NCBI RefSeq assembly: GCF_036634195.1
Contig: NZ_JAZIFY010000001.1
Coordinates: 2,118,501-2,182,500 of the forward strand
Direction: 5' to 3'
DNA length: 64,000 nt
Source: Streptomyces sp. P9-A4
GTDB lineage: Bacteria > Actinomycetota > Actinomycetes > Streptomycetales > Streptomycetaceae
This document shows positions 21,676 through 31,336 of this stretch, one piece after another. Positions within the stretch are counted from its first letter, which is position 1; each line of letters starts with the position of its first letter. Made by a program: the position numbers and the translations under genes. The notes under the pieces were generated by a model, which made no database searches, was not told the origin of the DNA, and worked only from the letters and a program-made list of their open reading frames with translations.

Positions 21676-23085
21676 GTGGCGGCGAGCGACGCGAGGGGGG
21701 CGGGCGGCGTTCGACGTCGTGACACGCCCGGCCGGGCAGACACCCGAACCGACGGTGGGCCGCGGCAGGCGCCCTCCGGCCTCCGGCTCGCCCTCGCCCT
21801 GCCCCTCCTCGTCGGCGCCCTCATGCCGCACGCCTTCGCCGGCGGCGGCACCCGCCGCTGGTTCGGCGGGCGCGGCGAGAGCCAGCGGGCCGAGGCCCAG
21901 GCCGCCAAGGACGCCGCCGCCGCGGCCTTCTACGAGCTCGACACCGCCCAGCGCGGGCTGCGCATCTCCATCGAGACCATCACCGCCGTCGACAGCTCCC
22001 CCGAGGCCCGCCGCGCCGTCGAGGGCTTCGAGGCCCTCGGCCGCCGTATCGACGAGGTCAGTCACCTCTACATCGACGCCGTCGACGCCCACGACCTCGA
22101 CCACGCCGAGCTCGACGCCGCGACCGCCTCCCGCGCCCGCGCCGAACTGACCCGCGCCAAGGACGAACTGAACCGCGCGAAGGCCGACCTCGACCGGTAC
22201 GAGGAGGGGCTCGCGCCGCTGCTCGGGCGTGCCGAGACCCAGCTCGCCCGCCTCGCCCCCGCCGTCGAACGCGCCCGGCAGGCCCTGCGCGGCGCGTCCG
22301 GCGCCCTCGACTCCGTACGCGAGAGCGGGCTGCGCGCCGACGACCTCGCCGCCCGGCTCGCCGCCCTCGGCCCCGAGCTGACCCGGCTCAACGAGGGCGC
22401 CGGGCGGCACGGCCTACCCGAGACGCTCCAGCGCGCCGACCGGGTGCTCCGGGACGCCGAGGCCGTACGCGCCGAGGCCGAGCGGCTGCCCGAGCGGGCC
22501 GCCGAGATCGACCGGCGGCTCGTCTCCCTCCGCACCCGCACCGAAGCGCTCACCACCCGCACAGGCGGCGTCGAACCCGTCCTCTCCGAGCTGCGCCGAC
22601 GCTTCACCGCGCCCTGCTGGCAAGACCTCCAGCACGTGCCCGAGCAGGCAGCCACCTCGCTCCACCAGGCCGAGGAGCGGCTCGCCGAGGCCGGAAGGGC
22701 ACGGGCCGAGCAGCGCTGGCCCGACACCACCTCGCTCCTCTCCACCGTCCGCGCCCTGCTGGACTCCACCGACGAGGCCGTCTCCGCCGCCGGGGACCGG
22801 CTGCGCCGTCTCGACGCCGTCGCCAAGGACCCGAAGGCCGAGATCGACCGGACCCGGTTCGCCGTGCGCGACGCCCAGCGGCTCGCCATGGCCGGCCGGA
22901 GCACCCCCGACCCCCGCCACGCCCGGCCTCTCGACGAGGCTGTCGCCCGGCTCGACCGCGCGGTCGGCACGCTGGAGGGGCGGCACCCCGACTACTGGCA
23001 CTTCCTCACCGAACTGGAGGGCGTACGGGCCTCGGCCGCGCACGTCGTCGGGCAGATCCGGGAGGAGCGGGGCGCCGGGCACTGA
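21676..23085 (+). CDS. Coiled-coil membrane-anchored hypothetical protein
   Basis: A 469-residue protein from GTG 21676. After a basic start there is one hydrophobic segment (LRLALALPLLVGALMPHAFA), then more than 380 residues of Ala/Arg/Glu-rich heptad sequence (for example RAELTRAKDELNRAKADLDR, RADRVLRDAEAVRAEAERLP) predicting long coiled coils. No enzymatic motif. Likely a structural or envelope protein; conserved among Streptomyces but not functionally recognised. Confidence 0.75.
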   Translation: MAASDARGAGGVRRRDTPGRADTRTDGGPRQAPSGLRLALALPLLVGALMPHAFAGGGTRRWFGGRGESQRAEAQAAKDAAAAAFYELDTAQRGLRISIETITAVDSSPEARRAVEGFEALGRRIDEVSHLYIDAVDAHDLDHAELDAATASRARAELTRAKDELNRAKADLDRYEEGLAPLLGRAETQLARLAPAVERARQALRGASGALDSVRESGLRADDLAARLAALGPELTRLNEGAGRHGLPETLQRADRVLRDAEAVRAEAERLPERAAEIDRRLVSLRTRTEALTTRTGGVEPVLSELRRRFTAPCWQDLQHVPEQAATSLHQAEERLAEAGRARAEQRWPDTTSLLSTVRALLDSTDEAVSAAGDRLRRLDAVAKDPKAEIDRTRFAVRDAQRLAMAGRSTPDPRHARPLDEAVARLDRAVGTLEGRHPDYWHFLTELEGVRASAAHVVGQIREERGAGH

Positions 23086-23184
23086 TCCGGGAGCCGGGAG
23101 CCGAAAGCGGGGGCTGCGGGCAGGAAGCCGCACGCGGACGGCCGTGAGCGGAACACCCCGAGCCGAAGGCTCTAGCCTGTCCCC

Positions 23185-23403
23185 ATGCCTCGTTACGAAT
23201 TCCGCTGCCGGACCTGCGGCGACACCTTCGAGCTCAGCCGTCCCATGGCCGAGTCCTCCGACCCCGCCTCCTGCCCCGCCGGGCACGACGACACCGTGAA
23301 GCTGCTCTCGGCCGTGGCCGTCGGCGGCAGCTCCACCGCCGGCCCCGCGCCGAGTGGCGGCGGCGGGGGCGGCGGTTGCTGCGGCGGGGGCTGCTGCGGC
23401 TGA
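23185..23403 (+). CDS. FmdB-family zinc ribbon protein
   Basis: A 72-residue protein MPRYEFRCRTCGDTFELSRP with CxxC near residues 8-11 and a second CPAGH pair, the FmdB/putative regulatory zinc ribbon, and a Gly-rich tail with two CCGGG-like Cys clusters. Usually a small regulatory or assembly factor. Standalone, convergent with the Ter-type cluster. Confidence 0.88.
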   Translation: MPRYEFRCRTCGDTFELSRPMAESSDPASCPAGHDDTVKLLSAVAVGGSSTAGPAPSGGGGGGGCCGGGCCG

Positions 23404-23427
23404 GGCCGCCGTACGCCTGACCGTCCT

Positions 23428-24270
23428 CTAGACGGCGGCCGCCGCCCGGAAGCGGCGCAGGATCTCCTCGCCCGCCGCGACCCCGCGTTCCACCAGGACG
23501 TCCAGGTGGGGGGCGGTCCAGTCGCTGTCGGCCAGTTCGCCGTGGCCCGGCCGCCAGGCCCGGTCCGCGGCGAGCAGCAGGTCGGCGTCGAGGAGGGAGT
23601 CGCCGGCGGCCAGCGTGAGCGTGGCCCCGGTGCGGCGGGCGACCTCGCGGACCGCCGCGCTCTTGGTGAGCGGCTTCGGGACCGCGTACACCTTGCGGCC
23701 CTGGAGCGAGACCGTCCAGCCGCGCTCCCCCGCCCAGGCGCCGAAGCGGCCCAGCCAGTCCTCGGGGAGCCGCTCGCGCTCGACGACGAGGTACGCGAAG
23801 AGGTCCTCGGCGACTCGGTGCTTGCGCACCCAGGACAGGTCCGTGGTCGCGGTGAGGTAGGCGCGGATCTCGGAGAGCGGCGCGCACTCCTCCGCGAGCC
23901 GGCGCACCACGGAGGCGTGCCACTCGGGGTCGGAGACGCCGTCGACGAGGATGTGTCCGCCGTTGGCGCAGATCGCGTACTTCGGTGCGGCGCCGGGGAG
24001 TTGGATGCGCTGGTACTGCTTGCGCGTCCGGGTCGTGGTGGGCACGAAGACGGCTTCGCCGGTCAGTCTCGCGAGGAGGTCGGCCGCGTCCTCGGTCATG
24101 TAGGAGAGCGGCTTGGACTCGTGGACCTCTACGCAGAGCAGCCGGGGTGCCTGCGCGTCGGGCATGCCGAGGGCGAGGGCCGCGGAGGAGTAGATGAGGG
24201 TGCGGTCGAGGTCGCTGGCGACCAGTACGGAGGCCGGATCCTTCGTCGTACCCACCGGGGTCGTACTCAC
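23428..24270 (-). CDS. HAD-superfamily hydrolase of the Ter-associated cluster
   Basis: A 280-residue protein from GTG 24270. The HAD nucleophile motif is VLVASDLDRTLIYSS (DxDRT), with motif III lysine in VPKPLTKSAAVREV and motif IV GDSLLDADLL. It is the small-molecule phosphatase of the Ter-linked gene set predicted (Anantharaman and colleagues) to make a nucleoside-like metabolite. Its GTG overlaps the TGA of the upstream StiP-containing gene (GTGA), so translation is coupled. Confidence 0.85.
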   Translation of the reverse strand: MSTTPVGTTKDPASVLVASDLDRTLIYSSAALALGMPDAQAPRLLCVEVHESKPLSYMTEDAADLLARLTGEAVFVPTTTRTRKQYQRIQLPGAAPKYAICANGGHILVDGVSDPEWHASVVRRLAEECAPLSEIRAYLTATTDLSWVRKHRVAEDLFAYLVVERERLPEDWLGRFGAWAGERGWTVSLQGRKVYAVPKPLTKSAAVREVARRTGATLTLAAGDSLLDADLLLAADRAWRPGHGELADSDWTAPHLDVLVERGVAAGEEILRRFRAAAAV

Positions 24271-26984
24271 TGGGACACCACCGCCTTGCCGTCGGCGCCT
24301 GTCGCGCCCCTGGTGTACTGAGGGTGGATCAGACCGACGCAGCTGTACGGGAGTTCGTCGACCTCCTCGACCGGTACGCCGCGCTGCTCGGCGAGCAGCC
24401 GGACGTGCGCGAGGTCGGCGCCCGCGCCCCGCTTGGCGAGGATCTTCCAGGGGACGCGGCGGAGCAGGACGCGGGTGGTCTCGCCGACGCCCGGCTTGAC
24501 CAGGTTGACGTCGTGGATGCCGTACTCCTCGCTGATCCGCTCGACGGCCGCCCAGCCCTCCCAGGTGGGGGTGCGGTCGGCGGCGAGGAGTTCCTTGACG
24601 TCCCCGTCGACGGAGCCGGCGACCTCGTCGAAGCGGGCGGCGACGGCGTCGAGGAAGTCGTTGGAGACGTCGGCTCCGGCCAGTTCGCGGTAGAACTTGC
24701 CGCCGTGGAAGTCGTCCGGTCCGACGAGGTCGGCGCGGAGGACCGTACGCGATATCAGGCCGGACACCGTGGAGTTGAGGCAGGCGGACGGGATGAGGAA
24801 GTCCTCGCGGGTGCCGTAGGTGCGGACGCAGGAGCCGGGGTCGGCGAGGACCGCGATCTCCGGGTCGAAGCCCGTGACGCCCTCGGCCGCTTCGAACTCC
24901 CTTATCGCCTCGGCGAGTTCGCGGGTGATGGCGCCCTTGCCGGTCCAGCCGTCGACGAACACGACGTCGGCCGGGTCGTGGTGGGCGGCGAGCCAGCGCA
25001 GCGCGTTGGCGTCGATGCCCCGGCCGCGCACGATGGAGACGGCGTAGTGCGGCAGGTCGAGGCCGTGGCGGGCCTGCGCCCAGCGGCGCATGAGGACGCC
25101 GACGGGGGTGCCGGCGCGGGCGAGGGAGACGAGCACCGGGCGGCGGCCCTGGGGGTCCCTCCCGCGCCGTCCACGGCGAAGGGGGAGCTCGGCGAGGACC
25201 GTCTCGGTGACGGTGCCGACGGCGCGGGCGATACGGGCGGCCGAGGTCTCCAGGGCGCTGTGGAACAACTCCTGGTAGCGGGGGCTGGGCTGGTACTCGA
25301 CGGGCAGCGACTCGGCGTAGTGGGCGCCGCCGCTCTGGATGGCTTCCTCGCGTTCCTCGGTGGGCGCCTCCAGCTCGACGTCCGAGAGGTCCTGGAGCAG
25401 CCAGCCGACCTCCTCGGGGGCGTAGGAGGAGAAGGCGGGGCCGCGGAGGGGCTCGGGCAGCATGGAGCTCCTTTCGGGAGCTTCGGTGACCGGGGGCCTG
25501 TCGTCGTACGAGGGGTACGGCGAGGCCGTGGGCGTGTGCGTGGGCATGGGCGCGGCTGTGGGCCCGTGCGTAGGCGTGGGTGCGGGTGTGTGCGAGGGGA
25601 CGACGGCCAGGAGGACGCGCGGGACGTGCGCGGACAGCTGGGCGAGCAGGCCGTCGGGGGCGTGCAGGGCCGGGGTGTCGGCGGTGGAGTCGACGACGGC
25701 GACGACCGCGTCGAAGCCCGCGCCGGCCACGTTGTACGCGTACCGCTCGCCGGGTCCGCCGGCGGGGTCGTCGTGGGCGGGGAAGACGAGCCGGGTGCGT
25801 ATCGCGTATCCGGGGTCGTCGACGGCGAGGACGGGCGAGCGGGTGGTGGTGGAGTAGCTGACGTCGTGGCCGGCGTCCTCCAGGGCGGTGCCGAGGCGCA
25901 GCGGCGCGTACATCAGCTCCTCGAAGCCGAGGACGAGGACGCGGGGCGCGGCGGGCGGCGGGGCGGGGGTGCCGGGTCGGGCCCCGGCGGGCTCTCGATG
26001 CTCCCCGGCGGACGGCTCTCGCGGCTCCCCGGCGGGCAGCTCTCGCGGCTCTCGCGGCTCCCCGGCGGACGGCGAGGCGGGAGCGCCGGGCTCCTCCGCG
26101 GCGGCCGACGGGGCGCCCAGCTGCTCGCCGATCCTGCGTGCCAGGGCCGGCAGGGCCTGCTCCAGGCGGGTGCGGTGCTCCGGTGTGAAGCCGTGCCTGC
26201 CGCCGTCGGGGACCCCCTCGGGCCAGTCGAGCGCGATCCGCACGGGGGCCGGGCGGGACGCCGGGCGGAGGGGGGCGGGGGTGGGTGTCTCGTGCTCGGC
26301 CACCAGCGCCTGGCCCTTCTCCAGGACCCCTTCCGGGAGGCGTACGGTTCCGGCGGCGCCGGCCACCAGGTCGACGCGGGCGCCGATCTCCTCGGCGAAG
26401 GCGTCCAGGCGGCCGAGGTCGGCGGCGGAGCGCATGTCGACGAGGGCCACCACGACGTACCGCTTGCGCGGGTAGCGCTCGTGGAGGGTCCGGACGGTGT
26501 TGAGGACGGTGTTGCCGGTGGAGAACTCGTCGTCGACGAGGACCAGCGGCCCGTCGCCCGCGAGCAGCTCGGTGTCCTCGGGCAGCAGCAGGTGCGAGGT
26601 GGCGTGCGAGTGGGACTCCTCGAAGCCGCCCGCGCGGGCCACTCCGGCCACCGGCCGCCGGGTGGAGTGGAGGTACGGGGCGAGGCCGAGCCCGTCGGCG
26701 ACGGCGTGGCCGAGGGCCGTGGCGGTCTCGGCGTACCCGAGGACGACGGAGCGCGCGGCCTCCTCCTCGCCGAGGAGTTCGCGGACGCGCCGGCCGAGGC
26801 CGAGGCCGGAGCCGTACACGACGGAGGGGCGCTGCGGCACGTGCTTGCCGAGCACGCTGGAGACGAGCAGGTGCGCGCGCTTGGGGTTGCGGCGCAGTGC
26901 GAGGCCCAACAGGGCCGGTAGCTCCTCGTCGCCGATCAGTTCGACGCCCAGTCGCTCCGCGACCCACGTTCCGGTCCACACCAC
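24267..26984 (-). CDS. Phosphoribosyltransferase-TRSP-StiP fusion protein
   Basis: A continuous 905-codon frame. Residues about 1-240 form a PRTase with the PRPP loop LVLVDDEFSTGNT; about 350-470 the TRSP domain (RVLVLGFEELMYAPLRLGTA); 480-505 a low-complexity Pro/Thr linker; 508-905 a StiP-type second PRTase-like domain (LPEPLRGPAFSSYAPEEVGW, DVVFVDGWTGKGAITRE). In most streptomycetes, as I recall, these are two genes. Here an intact ribosome-binding site (AAAGGAG, four bases before ATG 25463) survives inside the fusion, so StiP could also be made separately (24267-25463). It belongs to the Ter-associated metabolite pathway between HAD and the CitE-like lyase. Confidence 0.82.
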   Translation of the reverse strand: MVWTGTWVAERLGVELIGDEELPALLGLALRRNPKRAHLLVSSVLGKHVPQRPSVVYGSGLGLGRRVRELLGEEEAARSVVLGYAETATALGHAVADGLGLAPYLHSTRRPVAGVARAGGFEESHSHATSHLLLPEDTELLAGDGPLVLVDDEFSTGNTVLNTVRTLHERYPRKRYVVVALVDMRSAADLGRLDAFAEEIGARVDLVAGAAGTVRLPEGVLEKGQALVAEHETPTPAPLRPASRPAPVRIALDWPEGVPDGGRHGFTPEHRTRLEQALPALARRIGEQLGAPSAAAEEPGAPASPSAGEPREPRELPAGEPREPSAGEHREPAGARPGTPAPPPAAPRVLVLGFEELMYAPLRLGTALEDAGHDVSYSTTTRSPVLAVDDPGYAIRTRLVFPAHDDPAGGPGERYAYNVAGAGFDAVVAVVDSTADTPALHAPDGLLAQLSAHVPRVLLAVVPSHTPAPTPTHGPTAAPMPTHTPTASPYPSYDDRPPVTEAPERSSMLPEPLRGPAFSSYAPEEVGWLLQDLSDVELEAPTEEREEAIQSGGAHYAESLPVEYQPSPRYQELFHSALETSAARIARAVGTVTETVLAELPLRRGRRGRDPQGRRPVLVSLARAGTPVGVLMRRWAQARHGLDLPHYAVSIVRGRGIDANALRWLAAHHDPADVVFVDGWTGKGAITRELAEAIREFEAAEGVTGFDPEIAVLADPGSCVRTYGTREDFLIPSACLNSTVSGLISRTVLRADLVGPDDFHGGKFYRELAGADVSNDFLDAVAARFDEVAGSVDGDVKELLAADRTPTWEGWAAVERISEEYGIHDVNLVKPGVGETTRVLLRRVPWKILAKRGAGADLAHVRLLAEQRGVPVEEVDELPYSCVGLIHPQYTRGATGADGKAVVSQ

Positions 26985-27002
26985 GTCGTCGACGTCCCTT
27001 CG

Positions 27003-28187
27003 TCAGCCGGCGAGGCCGGCGGTGAGCAGATCCACGAAGCCGACGTCCTCGTTGGCGACGCCGAAGACCTCGGCGCGCAGCAGGGTGCGCTCGGCCCACG
27101 CGCGATGCGGCTTCACTTCGTTCATCTTGTTCGTGTAGGCGGAGCGGAGGACTCCGCCGCCGCCCTGTTCCGGCCGCAGGATGTCCTGGGCGTCGCTCCA
27201 CTCCTCGTGGCTGACCACGGAGAGGGCGTGCACCGGCACCACATGGGTGGGGTGGATGCAGGTCTTGCCGAGCAGGCCGTTGGCGCGGTCGAGTTCGATC
27301 TCTCGGAGCAGGCCGTCGAGGTCGTGCTGGATGAGCGCGGTACGGAGGTCCTCGGCGCGGCCCTCCAGGAAGGGGCTGCGGCGGAGCTGCGGCTTGAACA
27401 TGCGCTCGCCGGGACGGAAGTACTCCCAGACGGGTCCGGTGACGGTGAAGCCGGTGCCGTCGGAGCGGCCGAGGACGTTGACGACGTCGGCGATGACGTT
27501 CGCGACGATCTTGACGTCGTAGGCGGTCATGTCGGGCGAGCGGCGCAGCCCGTAGGCGGAGCAGAAGTCGGTGACCCCGAGACGCAGGGCGAGGACGCGG
27601 TCGCGGTACTTGTCGGTGATCGAGGCGATGCCGGCGAGGGTCTCGGCCCGGGTCTCCAGGTGGAGGAGCTCGGGGGACTCCAGGACGGGCATGGCGAAGA
27701 GGCGCCGTCCGCAGTTCCGCTCGGCCTGGGTGAGCGCTTCGAGGAAGGCGCGGCCGCGGTTCTCGGTGAATTTGGGCAGTACGAATCCGGACAGCAGCCG
27801 GACCGTGTCGCCGAGGCGGTCGACGAGGTCGGTGATCTGGCGCGGTTCGCGGACCCGGATGAACAGCAGGGGCACGTCCGTGACGGTGTCGCCGTCCGTC
27901 ACGGTGCCCGCGGCGAGGTCGGCGAACTGGCGGACGAGGTTGACCTCGCCGGCCTCCACCTCGCCGTCGCTGATGGAGTCCTCCAGGCAGAGCACCATGG
28001 AGACCACTCCGCGGGCCGCCTGCTTGCGCACGTCGTCGGCGAGCCGCGGCCGGGTGGCCGGGCTGTAGAGCGTGGCTCCCAGCGCCACGGCGAGCGTGCG
28101 CGCGGGCGAGTCGGCGGTGAAGACGGCCGGCTCGCGGTGGAACAATCCTGCCCGTGTCGTGGACGGGATGTGCCCGAAATGACGCAT
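27003..28187 (-). CDS. HpcH/HpaI aldolase or citrate-lyase-like protein of the Ter cluster
   Basis: A 394-residue protein of the CitE-like family: an N-terminal strand ARTLAVALGATLYSPATRPR, metal/ligand motif LCLEDSISDGEVEAGE, VPLLFIRVREP and the late GKTCIHPTHVVPVHAL. Acts as an aldolase/lyase on a small metabolite. It is first in the minus-strand trio (lyase, PRTase-StiP, HAD) with 18 bases to the next gene, and divergent from terD at 28375. The GTG-rich upstream region (28188-28374) must hold both promoters. Confidence 0.85.
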   Translation of the reverse strand: MRHFGHIPSTTRAGLFHREPAVFTADSPARTLAVALGATLYSPATRPRLADDVRKQAARGVVSMVLCLEDSISDGEVEAGEVNLVRQFADLAAGTVTDGDTVTDVPLLFIRVREPRQITDLVDRLGDTVRLLSGFVLPKFTENRGRAFLEALTQAERNCGRRLFAMPVLESPELLHLETRAETLAGIASITDKYRDRVLALRLGVTDFCSAYGLRRSPDMTAYDVKIVANVIADVVNVLGRSDGTGFTVTGPVWEYFRPGERMFKPQLRRSPFLEGRAEDLRTALIQHDLDGLLREIELDRANGLLGKTCIHPTHVVPVHALSVVSHEEWSDAQDILRPEQGGGGVLRSAYTNKMNEVKPHRAWAERTLLRAEVFGVANEDVGFVDLLTAGLAG

Positions 28188-28374
28188 ATAAGTCCCCCGT
28201 CTACCTTTCTCGACCTGACGACATGTGGCCGGTAATAGTACGTAGGTGCGGGTGTCCGTAGTTCCCCGCGAGCGTGAAATTCAGGTAACTCGTCAGCATC
28301 CGTCACCCCCTCTCCCCAGGTCGGTGGCGCCCCCGCGTTGTCCGCGGGCCCGCCGGGAGGGCAGGATTGCCGTC

Positions 28375-29301
28375 ATGACGCACGCGATGCTGAAGGGCTC
28401 CAACGTCCCTCTCGACACCGCGGCCGTACGGGCCGTGCTCCGCTGGACCCCGGGCCCCGGGGTCCCCGACGTCGATGCGTCGGCCCTGCTGCTCGGGCCC
28501 GCCGGCCGCGTGCGGTCCGACGAGGACTTCGTCTTCTACAACCAGCCGCGCCACCCCTCGGGCCTGGTGCGGCGGCTGCCCAAGAAGCGGGACTCCGGGG
28601 GCTTGACGGACACCGTGGAGGCCGATCTCGGCGGTCTGGACGTCTCGGTCGACCGGGTGGTGATCGCGGCCTCCTCCGACGGCGGCACCTTCCGGTCCGT
28701 CTCGGACCTGCGGATCCTGCTGTACGACGCGACGCCCGGCCCCGAGCGCGAGCCGCTGGCCCTGTTCGCCGTGACGGCGGAGACCGGCGAGGAGACGGCG
28801 GTGATCTGCGGCGAGCTGTACCGGCGCGGGGACACCTGGAAGTTCCGCGCGGTCGGACAGGGCTACCCGACCGGCCTGATCGGCCTCGCGACCGACTTCG
28901 GCATCTCGGTCGACGAGGAGGCGCAGGAGGCCCTGGACGTCCAGGACGCGCGGAGCGACGCCGCCACGCCCCAGGGCGGCTTCCCCGACGCTCCTGGCGG
29001 CTTCCCCGAGCTCCCGGGCGCCCGGGAGCCCTCGGGTGCCGCCCAGGAGGCCGTGGCGGCCGTTCACGCCCCCGGCGCGCCCGATCTGGACCTGACCGTC
29101 GCCCACGGCCCCGTACCCCCGCAGCCGACGATGCCGCCGCCGGTCCCCGACCGGGCCCCGGCCTACGGCTACCCCCAGCCGCCGGCGAACGTCCCGGCCC
29201 CCGCGTACGGCTATCCGCAGCCGGTCGGCGCCGCGCCCGAGCAGCACCCGGCACCGGAGTTCCGGATGCCGCCCATGGGTCCCCAGTTCGCCCGGTCCTG
29301 A
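28375..29301 (+). CDS. terD: TerD-domain protein with long Pro-rich tail
   Basis: A 308-residue protein. Residues 1-185 are a TerD domain ([70 protein letters not shown]). TerD domains bind calcium with the acidic loop and accompany tellurite/stress resistance. The remaining 120 residues are disordered, ending in Pro/Tyr repeats (AYGYPQP). ATG 28375 is used; longer upstream frame is not conserved. Confidence 0.9.
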   Translation: MTHAMLKGSNVPLDTAAVRAVLRWTPGPGVPDVDASALLLGPAGRVRSDEDFVFYNQPRHPSGLVRRLPKKRDSGGLTDTVEADLGGLDVSVDRVVIAASSDGGTFRSVSDLRILLYDATPGPEREPLALFAVTAETGEETAVICGELYRRGDTWKFRAVGQGYPTGLIGLATDFGISVDEEAQEALDVQDARSDAATPQGGFPDAPGGFPELPGAREPSGAAQEAVAAVHAPGAPDLDLTVAHGPVPPQPTMPPPVPDRAPAYGYPQPPANVPAPAYGYPQPVGAAPEQHPAPEFRMPPMGPQFARS

Positions 29302-29316
29302 GGCGGCGGGCAAGGA

Positions 29317-30054
29317 CTACGCCTTGGTCTTGTAGCCGCGCCCCCACTGGAGTCCCCAGCCGTACAGCCGGTCCAGCTCGGCCTGGAAGCCGTACACGAA
29401 GCGCACCTCGCGGCGGACCGTCAGCTCGCCCTTGGTGTTCTCCACGGTGAAGACCGCGCAGGAGCGTGCCTGCGGGGCGCGCTCGTCGAGCTCGATCTCG
29501 ATCCGGGGACCGTTGCTCGGATAGAGCGTGATCTTGGCGTGCGTACGGTCGAAGGCCGGCGTCTGGTCGTAGATGTACGCGAAGAACAGCAGGCGCTTGA
29601 TCTCGTCCTTGTGGTCCAGATTGACGAAGATCGTCTCGCCGGACGAGCCGCCGAAGCGGTCGTCCCCGCTGAGCTTCACGTACGGGGCGCCGTTCAGGTC
29701 GCCGAAGAAGCCGCCCAGCGGCTGCACCACGCCCTTGCTGCCGTCCTTGAGCTCATAGAGGCAGCCCAGGTCCAGGTCGACGTTGACCATGCCCTGGGTG
29801 TGCGCCTGGACGACCTCGGGCTTGAAGAGCTGGGAGGGGTTGCGGAGCAGCCGCCCGCTCTGGCGCGAGCGCCCTTCCAGGTCGGAGGTCCGCATCCGCC
29901 AGGACAGGTTCACCCGGAGGTTGCCGGTGGCCGCTCCCTGCTTGGTCAGCGAGACGGTCGGGTGCCGTCTCGTCAGGTCGATCGAGTTCGACGCGGCGCT
30001 GCCCGAGTCGAAATGCGCCGCCCTCCCCGGAAAAAGGTTGTCCCAGAAGGCCAT
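29317..30054 (-). CDS. TerA-like tellurium resistance protein
   Basis: A 245-residue protein from ATG 30054 (MAFWDNLFPGRAAHFDSGSA), with GTGAAGG upstream. It contains a TerA-type beta domain: IDLTRRHPTVSLTKQGAATG, VNVDLDLGCLYELKDGSKGV, GETIFVNLDHKDEIKRLLFF and EIELDERAPQARSCAVFTVE. Part of the Ter membrane-associated complex. It is convergent with terD at 28375 (15 bases apart) and separated from DUF475 by a terminator. Confidence 0.85.
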   Translation of the reverse strand: MAFWDNLFPGRAAHFDSGSAASNSIDLTRRHPTVSLTKQGAATGNLRVNLSWRMRTSDLEGRSRQSGRLLRNPSQLFKPEVVQAHTQGMVNVDLDLGCLYELKDGSKGVVQPLGGFFGDLNGAPYVKLSGDDRFGGSSGETIFVNLDHKDEIKRLLFFAYIYDQTPAFDRTHAKITLYPSNGPRIEIELDERAPQARSCAVFTVENTKGELTVRREVRFVYGFQAELDRLYGWGLQWGRGYKTKA

Positions 30055-30097
30055 GCCGCCTTCACCCCCCACTGCTCGTGATCTCCCGCGCACATGC

Positions 30098-30132
30098 CTG
30101 CGGGGCGGCCGGGTGATACGGCCGCCCCGCAG
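30098..30132 (-). terminator. Hairpin terminator of the DUF475 operon
   Basis: A perfect 13-base stem (30098-30110 with 30120-30132; arm CTGCGGGGCGGCC) just past the DUF475 stop. Confidence 0.8.
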
Positions 30133-30158
30133 TGAAGCGTTCCTCGTCGCCGGGGGTG

Positions 30159-31307
30159 TCACACCCCGGACGGCACCTCGGTCTTCTCCTCCGACGAACC
30201 GGAACCTCCCTCGGCCGCCGCCAGCCGCTTGTTGCGGCGGACGGAGGACCAGAAGGACCAGCCGATGAGCGCGACGCCGAGACCGCCCGTGATGACCTCG
30301 GGGATCTCGTACTGGATGGTGACCAGGAGCAGGACGGCCAGGGCGCCGATGGCGTAGTGGGCGCCGTGCTCCAGGTAGACGTAGTCGTCGAGGGTGCCCT
30401 GGCGGACCAGGTAGACCGTCAGCGAACGGACGTACATGGCACCGACACCGAGGCCGAGCGCCATCAGGACGATGTCGTTGGTGATGGCGAAGGCGCCGAT
30501 GACACCGTCGAACGAGAAGGAGGCGTCGAGGACCTCCAGGTAGAGGAACATGAAGAAGGCGGCCTTGCCGGCCAGCTGGACGACGGAAGGCTTCTTGCCG
30601 CTGAGCCTGGCCTCTTCCTCGGCCTCGTGCTCGCGCTCCTCCTCTTCCTCCAGCTTGTTCTCGAAGTAGCTGGAGAGACCGCCGACGACGAGGTACGTGA
30701 TGAGGCCGGCGATGCCGGAGATCAGCACCGTCTGCGCCTTGTCGACGTGCGTGCCGCCGTGCTGGTGGGCGTGGGTCGCGAAGGTCATCGCGCTGACCAG
30801 CAGGACGACGAGGGCGATGCAGACCGACAGCATGTCGACCTTGCCGAGCTTGGCGAGCGGGCGCTCGATCCAGCGCAGCCACTGGATGTCACGGTCCTCG
30901 AAAATGAAGTCGAGGAAGATCATCAGAAGGAACATGCCACCGAACGCGGCGATCGACGGATGCGCGTCGGTCACCAGTTCCTGGTAGCGGTCGGGGTTGT
31001 TGAAGGCCAGGTCGACGGCGTCGATCGGGCCGATCTTGGCGCTGATCGCGACGATCACGACGGGGAAGACGAGCCGCATACCGAAGACGGCGATGAGCAC
31101 ACCGATCGTGAGGAAGATCTTCTGCCAGAAGGCATTCATCTTCTTCAGGATTCCGGCGTTGACCACCGCGTTGTCGAAGGACAGCGAGATCTCGAGGACA
31201 CAGAGGATCGCGACGATCCCGAAGGCCTCCCACCCCCCGTAGAGCACCGCTGCGACCAAGCCGAGCGCAGTGATCGCGAACGACCAGCCGAAGGTTTTCA
31301 GAACCAC
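30159..31307 (-). CDS. DUF475/TerC-like integral membrane protein
   Basis: A 382-residue protein with about eight membrane helices. The TerC superfamily acidic motifs lie in helices: LEISLSFDNAVVNAGI near the N-terminus and DASFSFDGVIGAFAIT in the second half, each with the conserved FDN/FDG. The middle holds a charged loop (LEEEEEREHEAEEEARLSGK). TerC relatives move metal ions such as manganese across the membrane, which fits the Ter stress set. It follows the terD pair by 29 bases. Confidence 0.9.
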   Translation of the reverse strand: MVLKTFGWSFAITALGLVAAVLYGGWEAFGIVAILCVLEISLSFDNAVVNAGILKKMNAFWQKIFLTIGVLIAVFGMRLVFPVVIVAISAKIGPIDAVDLAFNNPDRYQELVTDAHPSIAAFGGMFLLMIFLDFIFEDRDIQWLRWIERPLAKLGKVDMLSVCIALVVLLVSAMTFATHAHQHGGTHVDKAQTVLISGIAGLITYLVVGGLSSYFENKLEEEEEREHEAEEEARLSGKKPSVVQLAGKAAFFMFLYLEVLDASFSFDGVIGAFAITNDIVLMALGLGVGAMYVRSLTVYLVRQGTLDDYVYLEHGAHYAIGALAVLLLVTIQYEIPEVITGGLGVALIGWSFWSSVRRNKRLAAAEGGSGSSEEKTEVPSGV

Positions 31308-31336
31308 TGTCTACCCCATCGTGAAATTACATGGCT

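Noticed and set aside
23428..27201. 1257-codon minus-strand frame across the Ter cluster
   Set aside because: Its upstream part is Arg/Pro-rich antiphase sequence over the PRTase-StiP gene; only the HAD domain from 24270 is a gene.
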